The notes beneath the pieces were generated by a model. The model saw nothing but the letters and a program-made list of their open reading frames with translations. It did not search any database and was not told where the DNA came from. A DNA stretch of 64,000 nt from Rhodovastum sp963709085 (lineage in GTDB: Bacteria > Pseudomonadota > Alphaproteobacteria > Acetobacterales > Acetobacteraceae), in contig CAVPVB010000014.1 of assembly GCA_963709085.1 (NCBI GenBank), positions 95,174 to 159,173 on the forward strand, written 5' to 3'. A program made the translations under genes and the position numbers. Shown here one piece after another: positions 44,664-53,032 of the stretch (positions are counted from its first letter, which is position 1; each line of letters opens with the position of its first letter).

Positions 44664-45092
44664 TTAGCGGCGGTTGGCGGGTCGGTTTCCAAGGAGCGCC
44701 TGAAGACCGAGCTCGTTGTCGCTCATCTCCGTGATGCGGTTGATGGTGCCCTTGCGCAACTCGCGCGCCAACGCGAGGACATCCTCTGTCACGGCACGCA
44801 GTTGTCGGTTTTGCTCCTCCATCCGATCCAGTTGGCGGATCTGGCTTGCTGAGGGCCGTTCGGTCCGCCAGCGGCTGATCTGCCGCGCGTAGATATCCAC
44901 GAACTCCAGTTGCTCGGTGTGAACCTGCTCGCTCCGGTCAATGGTCGCGTCATCGAGCACATGCGGGCGCGTCCGTGCCAGGGTCAGCGTCTCGAGATGC
45001 GTGCGCGTGTCGCCCAGGGTGCCGTCGATCATGGCTACGATCAGCGGCATTTCGCTGATCGGCTGCCAGTTTATCGGGTCGGTGTGCGGCAT
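44664..45092 (-). CDS. Tn3-transposon accessory hypothetical protein
   Basis: 142 residues from ATG 45092 (MPHTDPINWQPISEMPLIVA). Helical: RSEQVHTEQLEFVDIYARQI, RQLDRMEEQNRQLRAVTEDV and DNELGLQALLG. Genes of this type often follow tnpA in Tn3-family elements of proteobacteria; function unknown. It lies 16 nt after tnpA, in the same direction. Confidence 0.65.
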   Translation of the reverse strand: MPHTDPINWQPISEMPLIVAMIDGTLGDTRTHLETLTLARTRPHVLDDATIDRSEQVHTEQLEFVDIYARQISRWRTERPSASQIRQLDRMEEQNRQLRAVTEDVLALARELRKGTINRITEMSDNELGLQALLGNRPANRR

Positions 45093-45108
45093 AACGAGAT
45101 CCTCTGGC

Positions 45109-48078
45109 TCAGGCCATGGCGGGTTCGGGCGCCGCCTCGGCACGCCGGCGAGGTGATTGGAAATAGCTCCCGTTGGGGATGACGTGGGCATGCGCCAGCG
45201 GTGACACGCGGGCGAGATCCTCGTCCTTCACCTCGTGGCCGGCGGCGCGGAGTTGGTCGACGATACGGGCGATGTGGACGGTGTTCCACACCAGCACGGC
45301 GTTGGAGAGCAGGCTGAGGCAGCTGGCCTTGTTCATCACCTCCTCGTAGTCGCCGGATCGGAAGCTGCCCTGGTTGGCGAAGAACAGCGACTTGGCGAGG
45401 ATGTGGCGGAACTCGCCGCGGTTGAGTTGCAGCTGGATGGCGTCGCGGAGCGGCTCCTCTTGAATGTAGCGCAGAATGTGCATGGTCTTCGTCAAGCGCC
45501 CGAGCTGGCTGAGCGCGTCGGCAAGACGGTCCGACGCGCCGGCGTTGGCAAGACGCTGCATGACGACATGCGCGGGCGTCAGCCGATCCTTCAACGACGC
45601 CGCGAGGCGCACCAGCTGATCCCACTGCTCGATGATCAGTTCGATGTTGATGCGACCGCGCAGCAGTGGCTGCAACACACCGTAGTCGATCTCACGGTCG
45701 ATGCGGCTGAGCACTTGATCTGGCAGGTCCTTTATCCGCGGCACGAAGGCGATGCCGAGCAAGGCACAGAGGCCGAATAGATGCTCGGTGAAGCCATGCG
45801 TATCCGAGGTGTGTTCGCGGATTGCCAACGCCGTATCGTTGTCGAGGATGCCCCCGAGTACGTATCCCGCCTCGCGCGGCGCGCAGGCGATCGCCTGCGT
45901 GGCGTAGACGCTGCTTTGGTCGGACGTGTGCGTGTAAAGTGCGAGCGCTCGTTCGTAGTAGCCGAAGTAGCGCGGATAGAAGCTGGCCAGGAGGCTATCC
46001 CGCTCGACCGCGAAGCGCTGGCCATCGGAGGAGGAGCGTCGGCCGTTGCCCCAGATGAAGCTGAGCTTCAAGCCGTGATGGTGATCGACCAGAATGGTGT
46101 TGGCCGCCTTGAGCGTGGCGTCGCGCAGGAACCATCGGCTGGTGTCCTGCAGCGCCTCGGCGGTGAGGGTGTCGACGCTCTGGCTCATCGCGGCGAGACC
46201 GAGGTTGGTGCCGTGCCCGATCAGGGTGGCGAGCAGCGAGCGGTGCGGATCGGCGCCGCGCGGCTGGTAACCGCCGAGGGGCTGGAAGGCACGGGTGAAG
46301 CCGCACCATTCATCGACGTCCTGCAGCAGGTCCTCGATGCGCACGCGTGGCAGGCTGGCGCCAATGGTGGCGCGCAGTTCATGCAGCGCGCGCGGAACCA
46401 GCATCGCATCTCGCCGTTTGAGCTTGAGCCTGCCATCGCGAATCTCGGCAAAGCGGTTGGCGGGCATGCCGCGCTCCGCGGCCCGCGCCGCCCGGTCAAA
46501 CTCGGTGCCAAGCCGAGTCAGGAATGTCTTCCCGTCAACCGGCAGGTCAAGACGTTGGTAGGCCTGTTCACGGGCCTGCTGCCACTTCGGCTCATCGTAA
46601 ACCAGGTTCCAGAAGGATACGTGGTCGCGGCTTTGCGCCAGGAACAGGCCGCCGGCGCGGAGCGCGTTACGGATCGCAAAGGCGAGCGAGATTTCCCAGA
46701 TGGCGCGATCCAGTTTGCCGCCGGCCTTGTCATCAATGACGAGATGGGACCGCCAGTCAGCTTGCACGAAGGCGTGCGGATCATCCGTTGTCAGCGGGCC
46801 GCGCGTGCCGGCGTCCAGCGCACGCAGGATCTCGATTGCCCCGAGAAGGGCTTCGTTTCCGGCAGCAGCCTGGAATGGCAGGGCGAGGAACGCCGGCAGG
46901 TACTGGCGCAGCGTGCCATAGCGCGCGATCATTGCATCGAGATGACCGCGGGTCTCCAGCCGCTCGTAAGCACGGCAGGCAATTGCCGCCTCGACCAGGG
47001 CGGGAGCGTTCACCACGTCGCGGAAAGCACCGATCGTTTGCTCCTTGTCGGCTTTGACCAGGGCGTCGACGCCGTCGAGCACACGGTGCAGTCCGTCGCG
47101 GGCGCGGCGGCGCAGGCTTTTGCGGCGCAGCTCGACCGCCGAACGCGACCGACGGTTCATCCCGGTCAGGAACAGGTCATTCATCTCGACGATCTGATCG
47201 AGCAGCGTCGTGCGGGCCTCCACCAGATAGCAGGCAACCAGTGCGTCACGCTTGGGCTTGGCGAAGCGGCGGAGATCGCGCGCATCATAGCGGCGTCCAA
47301 GTTGGCCCAGTTGGCGGACGATCTGTGGATCGAGACCGCTCAGCTCGGCTCCGGTTCCGAGCAGTTCCTCGATCAGGTGCAGGCGGACGATGTCGCCCTT
47401 GATCACCGCGGCGTTGGCTGATTTCGGGTAGTCCTTCAGCCGAAACAGACTGGAGCGCGCATCGCCGGCAGGCACCTCGACCAGGAGGTCGATTGCTGTG
47501 CGCAGCTTCTCCGGCAGACGGTTGGCGATAAATTCGAACAGCTCCGTAGTGCTGTGGGCCATGACAGAGGCGACAATGCGCTCCAGTGTGCTGACACTGG
47601 GCAACATCACGTGCAGGTTTGCCAGCTCTTCTTCAGCCAGAATCAACAGCTCGGCTGCGGTGCGGCCTTCCATGGCGCCTCCGCGCAACCATTCGCGCAA
47701 GTGGTCCTCGGCTGTCCTGTCGAAGCGGCTCAAGCCCAGATAGCGGCGAATACGCTGTGCCTGAACACGCTCGGTTGGTTCGCGGCCGGACCGGTCTAGA
47801 AAGAGCACGGGCGCCAGCCCGAGCTGACGTGACAGATGGTTGACGATCTTGATCGGCGCCTGCCGGTAGTCATCAAGAAACCGGCCGTACCCACGCAGCA
47901 CGCAGAGCTGTAGGGCAAAGCGCCGTTTCTGGTCGGCGCCGCGGCAGTTGGCGATTTCCGCAAGGTCAGCCGGGGTCAAACTCCAGTGGCGGGCAAGCTC
48001 GTCCTCTCCAGGATCAACTGGAATGGGAAGACGGCGGCGAGCACGGGTTGCCGCTGCAGAGGAATCAGCCATCGACAT
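45109..48078 (-). CDS. tnpA: Tn3-family transposase TnpA
   Basis: A 989-residue DDE transposase. N-terminal DUF4158 part (HWSLTPADLAEIANCRGADQ). Catalytic region: GNGRRSSSDGQRFAVERDSL (first Asp), REHTSDTHGFTEHLFGLCAL (second Asp), and the C-terminal Glu helix (SLLSNAVLVWNTVHI preceded by NKASCLSLL). Length normal. It starts within the 3' end of tnpI. Carries out replicative transposition to cointegrates. Intact. Confidence 0.95.
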   Translation of the reverse strand: MSMADSSAAATRARRRLPIPVDPGEDELARHWSLTPADLAEIANCRGADQKRRFALQLCVLRGYGRFLDDYRQAPIKIVNHLSRQLGLAPVLFLDRSGREPTERVQAQRIRRYLGLSRFDRTAEDHLREWLRGGAMEGRTAAELLILAEEELANLHVMLPSVSTLERIVASVMAHSTTELFEFIANRLPEKLRTAIDLLVEVPAGDARSSLFRLKDYPKSANAAVIKGDIVRLHLIEELLGTGAELSGLDPQIVRQLGQLGRRYDARDLRRFAKPKRDALVACYLVEARTTLLDQIVEMNDLFLTGMNRRSRSAVELRRKSLRRRARDGLHRVLDGVDALVKADKEQTIGAFRDVVNAPALVEAAIACRAYERLETRGHLDAMIARYGTLRQYLPAFLALPFQAAAGNEALLGAIEILRALDAGTRGPLTTDDPHAFVQADWRSHLVIDDKAGGKLDRAIWEISLAFAIRNALRAGGLFLAQSRDHVSFWNLVYDEPKWQQAREQAYQRLDLPVDGKTFLTRLGTEFDRAARAAERGMPANRFAEIRDGRLKLKRRDAMLVPRALHELRATIGASLPRVRIEDLLQDVDEWCGFTRAFQPLGGYQPRGADPHRSLLATLIGHGTNLGLAAMSQSVDTLTAEALQDTSRWFLRDATLKAANTILVDHHHGLKLSFIWGNGRRSSSDGQRFAVERDSLLASFYPRYFGYYERALALYTHTSDQSSVYATQAIACAPREAGYVLGGILDNDTALAIREHTSDTHGFTEHLFGLCALLGIAFVPRIKDLPDQVLSRIDREIDYGVLQPLLRGRINIELIIEQWDQLVRLAASLKDRLTPAHVVMQRLANAGASDRLADALSQLGRLTKTMHILRYIQEEPLRDAIQLQLNRGEFRHILAKSLFFANQGSFRSGDYEEVMNKASCLSLLSNAVLVWNTVHIARIVDQLRAAGHEVKDEDLARVSPLAHAHVIPNGSYFQSPRRRAEAAPEPAMA

Positions 48079-49015
48079 TCAGGTGCGAGCGCTCCAGGTC
48101 GGCCGCGAGATCATCGCGTGATGGTCGCGTGTAAACCATCGTCGTGTCGAGGAACTCGTGACCAAGCAGGCCTGCCAGCTCCAGCAGTCTGCCGGGATTG
48201 TCGCGCAAGTAGCCAAGCGCGAAGGTGTGGCGCAGCGTGTGCGCCGAAACCGCAACCCGCTTGAGCCGGGCACGGCAGGCGATACTTGTGATGACGGACT
48301 GGATCGTGCGCACCGGCATCGCCGTCTCACGGCTGCTGATGAAAAGCGCCGCGCTCTTGCCCGGCGCCTGGCGGTGTTCGAGATATTGTTTGAGCGCACG
48401 GCGCGCGGTTGCGTTCAGCGGCACCTCGCGTGCTTTGGGCCCCTTGCCCTGGCGGATGCGGACGCTGCCGGAGCGGTCGTTCATGGCGATGTCGCCAACT
48501 TGCAGCGCTGCGACCTCGCCAACCCGCAGCCCGGCCTGCAGCATAAGTTGCACCAGCGCGTAATTTCGCGCTGCCAGGCCGTGCGAAGACGCCCCGGCGG
48601 CGCGCAGCAGGGCGTGGCTTTCGATATCGGTCAGGCCGACCGGCTGGCGATTGCGGATGGTACGCACCGGCCGGACATTGCTCGCAACGTCGGTGTTCAA
48701 GCCGCCGGTGCCGCGCGCCCATCGGCACAGCCGGCGCAGGGCGTCCAGGCGACGGTTGACCGTGGCGGGCCTGCGTCCTGCCGCGACCATGTGCTGGCGG
48801 TAGGCGATCAACTGGTCCTCCGCCAAGCCCTCGATCGTGAACGGGGCGTCCTGGACTGTGCGATGCCAGGCGAGGAAGTGACGCAGGTCGTAGCGGTAGC
48901 CGCGCAAGGTGGCGGGCGAGAGATCGTCATGCGCCAGGCTGGCCAGGAACAGCGTCATCCACCCCGGGTCGATAAGCTCGCAACCTGGCGCTGCTTGTAT
49001 TGCACGCGATGTCAT
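48065..49015 (-). CDS. tnpI: TnpI-like tyrosine recombinase (cointegrate resolution)
   Basis: About 316 residues from ATG 49015 (a GTG at 49030 is possible). Catalytic parts: MLQAGLRVGEVAALQVGD, HTLRHTFALGYL, LGHEFLDTTMVYTRPS. Such recombinases replace the serine resolvase in Tn4430-type transposons. Candidate binding motifs lie at and before its start. It overlaps tnpA by 14 nt. Confidence 0.9.
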   Translation of the reverse strand: MTSRAIQAAPGCELIDPGWMTLFLASLAHDDLSPATLRGYRYDLRHFLAWHRTVQDAPFTIEGLAEDQLIAYRQHMVAAGRRPATVNRRLDALRRLCRWARGTGGLNTDVASNVRPVRTIRNRQPVGLTDIESHALLRAAGASSHGLAARNYALVQLMLQAGLRVGEVAALQVGDIAMNDRSGSVRIRQGKGPKAREVPLNATARRALKQYLEHRQAPGKSAALFISSRETAMPVRTIQSVITSIACRARLKRVAVSAHTLRHTFALGYLRDNPGRLLELAGLLGHEFLDTTMVYTRPSRDDLAADLERSHLNVDG

Positions 49016-49112
49016 CCCCCGCGTTAGCACCCAGGTTTATCGCGTGCAATACGCCAGTTCGAACACCGATATCGCGTCCAATGCGAATTGCATTCCATGA
49101 TTGCACGCAATA
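48998..49112. promoter_or_regulatory. Candidate internal resolution site of TnpI
   Basis: TATTGCACGCGAT (48998-49010) and its exact inverse ATCGCGTGCAATA (49039-49051), then ATTGCACGCAATA (49100-49112). A fourth copy, TATTGCACGCAAT, lies just inside the left terminal repeat (44638-44650). The first copy overlaps the tnpI start. The 49113-49195 stretch shows nothing else. Confidence 0.6.
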
Positions 49113-49222
49113 AACGGGCAGTTCATGCCTATCTCGAACCGAAAATGGCCAAACCGGCCTCAGGAACCCCCAAAAACGCACGGAAGGGGATTCCTTAGCG
49201 TACGTTTTCGCACGGTTGCCCC

Positions 49223-52200
49223 TTCCGACCCGTCATCGGGAGCCGCCGACGCTTTGGCAATGCGGTCGCGCTGCGCCCGCAGCAGATCGCCCAGCGATCG
49301 CGCCTCAGCCTCGCCGCGGGCGGCCAGGTCTTTGGTGACCTCGGCGAGACGGAGGGTTGCGCGACGGCTCAGTTCAGGTTCGAGCTCATTGGCATCCTGC
49401 CGTGCCAGGGCGCGGATGCGCGCGACGACATGAGCCCCCGGCCCTCGCGCGTCGCGCAGAGCGTCATCGAGCTGGTCGAGCGTGGTTTCCTGACCGCGTT
49501 CGCCGAGGGCGCGCAGCGCGCGGCGATTGCGATCAGCTTCCGTCCAGATCGCCGTGACGGGCAGAAACTCCTCGTGCAGCCGGGCGGCGCCGGGGCCGTA
49601 AACGGCGAGACGGCCGATAATCACCACGCGCGGCTGTGCGCCAGGCCCGAGCACGGCGCAGACACGTTGGAGTCCGGCCTGGAATCCCTGCGACAGAAAG
49701 CGCGACAGCAGTCGTCGCACCAGCCGGTGCTCCAGATGGAGCTGCACGATGTTGGCAACTTCCGGCCGCGTCGGCGGTTCGAAGGAGACGGCGCGGATGG
49801 GCGTGGCCCGACGCCATTCGCTCAGCCTCTCGCCGCGGCGCCTACGGCGGTCGCGAAGATCATCAAACACATCCGCCCATGCGGCTTCGCCACTAAACGC
49901 AGGGTCGTCGGGATCGAGTTGAAAGGTCGGGACGCCCACCTGCTCGCCCTGGGGCGCGGCACGGAACGCCGTACCGGCGCGCTGCAACGCGGTCGCGACC
50001 ACCTGCTGTAGCTCGTGCTGATCGACGCCGACCCGTTCGCGCGACCGTTCGAGCGCCTTGCGCAGATCGTCCAGGTCGCGCAGCAGCCGCTGCTGACGCG
50101 CCTGGGTCGCGTCGTCCATTTCGGCAACGGCACGGGCGGTGCGGTCGGGATCGGTTTCGGCGAGGATCGCATCAGCTTCGACCTGGATGCGACGGCGATC
50201 GATGCCGCCGGCCACGAGACGCTCGGTGATCCGCTCTTCAATGATGCGTCCTGCAGAGCCGAGCTGGGTGCGGATCGTCTCGCCTTTCCGCACCAGCGCT
50301 TCAAGGACGATATCCTCCGGTCGCTGGGCGTAGCGGAAATACCGGCAGAACACTTGGGGCGACGGTTGAAGCTTGCGGTCGATGCGCCCGTTACGCTGTT
50401 CAAGCCTTGACGGGTTCCAGGGCAGATCGACATGGATCAGGTCGTGGCAGCGGGTCTGGAGGTTGATGCCCTCGCGTGCGGCATCGGTGCAGATCAGAAT
50501 GCGCAGCGGCTCGATCGCGGGATCGGCATTGAACGCCCGCTTGATCGCTTCGCGGCGATCGGTGCCGGTAATGCCGCTGAAGACGCCGATCCGGTCCTCG
50601 CCGCCATCGACGTCACCGAACGCCTCCAACAGCCGCTTCTCAAGCCAGCGGCGCGTGTCTTCGTACTCGGTGAACAAGATCAGTCGCCGCGCGTTCCAGC
50701 GCCCGTCGGGGCACAGGTTCTGCTTCACCCAGTCCACCAGCCAGCGCACACGCGCATCGGTGCGGGAAGCATGCTGCCGGGCAAGTGCAAGCATCTCATC
50801 CACGAGCACCAGCTCGGCAGCGAGATCGGCCTCGGATGATCCGGCTGCGCCTGCCTCGGTAGCGGCGCGTGCCGCCGACTCCTCGTCGGCATCCAGAGCA
50901 GCTTCCGCATCCGCCTCGCTGCCAACCGACAGCAAGTCCTGCACATCATCGGCGGGCCGCACGAAGACATCCACAGCAGCTTCTGGCACAGCCTGTGGCA
51001 GTGATACTGAGGCTCCGCCGGTGTACATCCAGCGTTCGCGCGAAGGCGGCAATGGACGAGAGCAGGCGTTGCTGCAAGCCGACGAAGACCAGCTTCGCCT
51101 GCGCGACTTGGTTTCGGGGCAACCGGCTGATGCGGCGGCCACGCAGACTCACCATAGGCGCTCAGCATCTGCGCCAGTTTCAGCTCGGGCGCATCCACCG
51201 GGAGGTGATCCAGGATGATCGGCTCAACGACCCGTTCGGGGAACGGCTCACCGATCTGCCGCAAATCCTCTTTGAGGCGCCGAACCATAACCGGTTCCAG
51301 GTCTCGCGGGCGCACCTCCACGCCGCGCGTGAATCGCTGCGGGTCGAGCATCTCCAGCAGCGCGGAGAAACTGTTGGAGTGGCCGTTGTGCGGTGTCGCC
51401 GTGAGAAAGAGACGATGCTCGAACCGACCGGCGATGTCGCGCAGGGCGCGCGTGAACTGGCTGTCGATCGCATAGCGAGCGCCGCTTGCCGGTGCCGCGT
51501 GGTGCGCCTCGTCCAGGATCAGAAGCGCACGAGGTCGAAATCCACCAAGGATGTCGCGCAGGCCGGCGGCGTAAGCTTCGTCAGTCAGCAGGCGGTGCGA
51601 CACGATGAAGCGCGAGCCGGTAGCCCACGGGTTTACCCCGAACCCACGTAGCCGCCGCAACTCCGCCAGGCGCTCGCGATCGATGACGGTGAAGCTCAGG
51701 CCGAACTTCGCCTCCAGTTCATCCTGCCATTGCAGGGTCATAGACGGCGGCGCGGCGACAAGCGTGAAGTCAATGCGGCGGCGCAGGAGTAACTCACGCA
51801 AGATCAGACCGGCCTCGACCGTTTTCCCCAAGCCGACGTCGTCGGCGATCAGGAGATTTACGCGCGGCAGCCGCAGTGCCTTGCGCAGAGGCAGGAGTTG
51901 ATAGGCATCGAGGCGGATGCCGGCGCGGAAGGGTGCCTGGAACAGGTCGCGGTCGGCGGCGGTTGCTGTGCTCCATTTCAGCGTGCGGAGATAGGCCGCA
52001 AACGTCACTGCATCGTCGGTGCCGTTCTCGGCGATACGCGACCAGACGTCGTCGGTTAGAACGCGCGCGCCAATCTCGGCGTTCCATGTTACTTCGAGCT
52101 GATCGCCTTGCGCATCGTCCGAGATGCACGACAGTTTCAGGATCGAGAGACCGTTGCCTCGATCCTCGATGCTCTCCACGAGCCACGGCCGGCTGCGGAT

Positions 52201-52326
52201 ATCGACAAAACTTCCAACCGTGGGTGCGGAATGAGCGTGTGCATCCTGGGTTACGGTCAGGCTGGCCCCCGGCAATGGGAAATGCGCCTGGACTTCCAGG
52301 GATTCGCTCTGCGCATCATTGCTCAA
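49223..52326 (-). pseudogene. drmD: DrmD, SNF2-type DISARM helicase, N-terminal part with two frameshifts
   Basis: TTG start at 52326 (SNDAQSESLEVQAHFPLPGA), overlapping the stop of a small ORF. Helicase parts: DDVGLGKTVEAGLIL (Walker A-like), LLILDEAHHA (DEAH), LTATPHNGHS, then after two frame changes RLILFTEYEDTRRWLEKRLL and the motif VI ARxxR (LEQRNGRIDRKLQPSP). The frames change near 51140 (after QMLSAYGE, to RGRRISRLPRNQVAQAKLV) and near 51020 (after ARTLDVHRRS). The gene is then cut at 49222 by the transposon. Not functional as read. Confidence 0.82.
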
Positions 52327-52454
52327 CGTTCAACTCCGTAGCCTGATTCCGCGACTGGCACCGCTTTTTGGGCTTGGGAACCGGCGTGATGAGGTCGCAG
52401 CTCCGCATTGATCAGCGTCTTGAGACGTTCCTTTTCACGATCGGTAAGGTTCAT
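52323..52454 (-). CDS. Small ORF before drmD (43 aa)
   Basis: MNLTDREKERLKTLINAELR then a short unstructured tail. It overlaps the TTG start of drmD (TTGA), so it likely couples drmD translation. Not recognised. The stretch 52455-52696 shows no supported gene. Confidence 0.45.
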   Translation of the reverse strand: MNLTDREKERLKTLINAELRPHHAGSQAQKAVPVAESGYGVER

Positions 52455-52696
52455 ACAGCGACTCGAGTCAGGTTGTGGTTGCGGAAGAATATCTAGTAAC
52501 CTACACATATTTAATGAGAATGTCTCGCCCTCGTTGTGATAGTTGGGCACGCCATTCGAGCTGGGCTCTGGTCTCCGCCTTCGCACGGACCCAAGCCGCA
52601 CGGCCGCGTCTCGGACTTTTGAATAATGAGACCTCTCGCCCAAAAGGACGACGGCGTCTGTCGCCCTTCCCGGCGCCGCCACAGCCTGCCGGCTGC

Positions 52697-52981
52697 TCAA
52701 CTTCGATCGGGGTCGAACAGATCGTAGATGGCGGTCATAATGTCCTCACGCTCGCCGACCGGCAGTTTTGGGTCCCGAAGGGCGGCGATCCATTGGGCGA
52801 ATTCCGGCGGATCGTCCGGTGCTGGCACGGCTGTGCCGGCCCGCTCAAGCGCTTCAGCCGTCAGTATGGCGGCCTCGCGCCAGTCGGCATTGCCGCGGAT
52901 CGGGTATCTTTCAGCCTGCCAAATCTGCCGCAGCGCTTCACGCATCGTGGGCGGCGGCGTGGTCGTGTCCTGGTTTGTCAT
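52697..52981 (-). CDS. Hypothetical protein (94 aa)
   Basis: Acidic helical protein: PTMREALRQIWQAERYPIRG, NADWREAAILTAEALERAG and GEREDIMTAIYDLFDPDRS. It starts in the 3' end of a small antitoxin-like gene that the second Tn3-family transposon interrupts; a similar first gene (63204-63392) is next to other TA genes. Function unknown. Confidence 0.55.
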   Translation of the reverse strand: MTNQDTTTPPPTMREALRQIWQAERYPIRGNADWREAAILTAEALERAGTAVPAPDDPPEFAQWIAALRDPKLPVGEREDIMTAIYDLFDPDRS

Positions 52982-53032
52982 TGTCTCCGTTGCTCAGCTC
53001 TTTTGCGGATTCCATGCTCGGCTCCGCAGCGT
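52919..53032 (-). pseudogene. 3' part of a small antitoxin-like gene split by a transposon
   Basis: Reads ADAAEPSMESAKELSNGDND then a histidine-rich end and stop, overlapping the 94-aa ORF. The 5' part is at 56497-56573. The intact relative at 63204-63392 has ADAAAPSVETAKAG at this place. Confidence 0.55.

Larger units (their letters stand above)
44608..49222 (-). mobile_element. Tn3-family transposon with tnpI and tnpA, inserted in drmD
   Basis: 27-bp perfect terminal inverted repeats at 44608-44634 and 49196-49222 (outer end GGGGCAACCGTGCGAAAACG). They contain the GAAAACG core usual for Tn3-family ends. Contents: tnpI-like tyrosine recombinase, tnpA, a 142-aa ORF, and repeated TATTGCACGC motifs. 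No 5-bp direct repeat is present at the two flanks, unlike a simple insertion. Confidence 0.88.

Noticed and set aside
45781..47421. 546-codon open frame opposite the first tnpA
   Set aside because: Antisense shadow; no recognisable motifs, real TnpA lies on the other strand.
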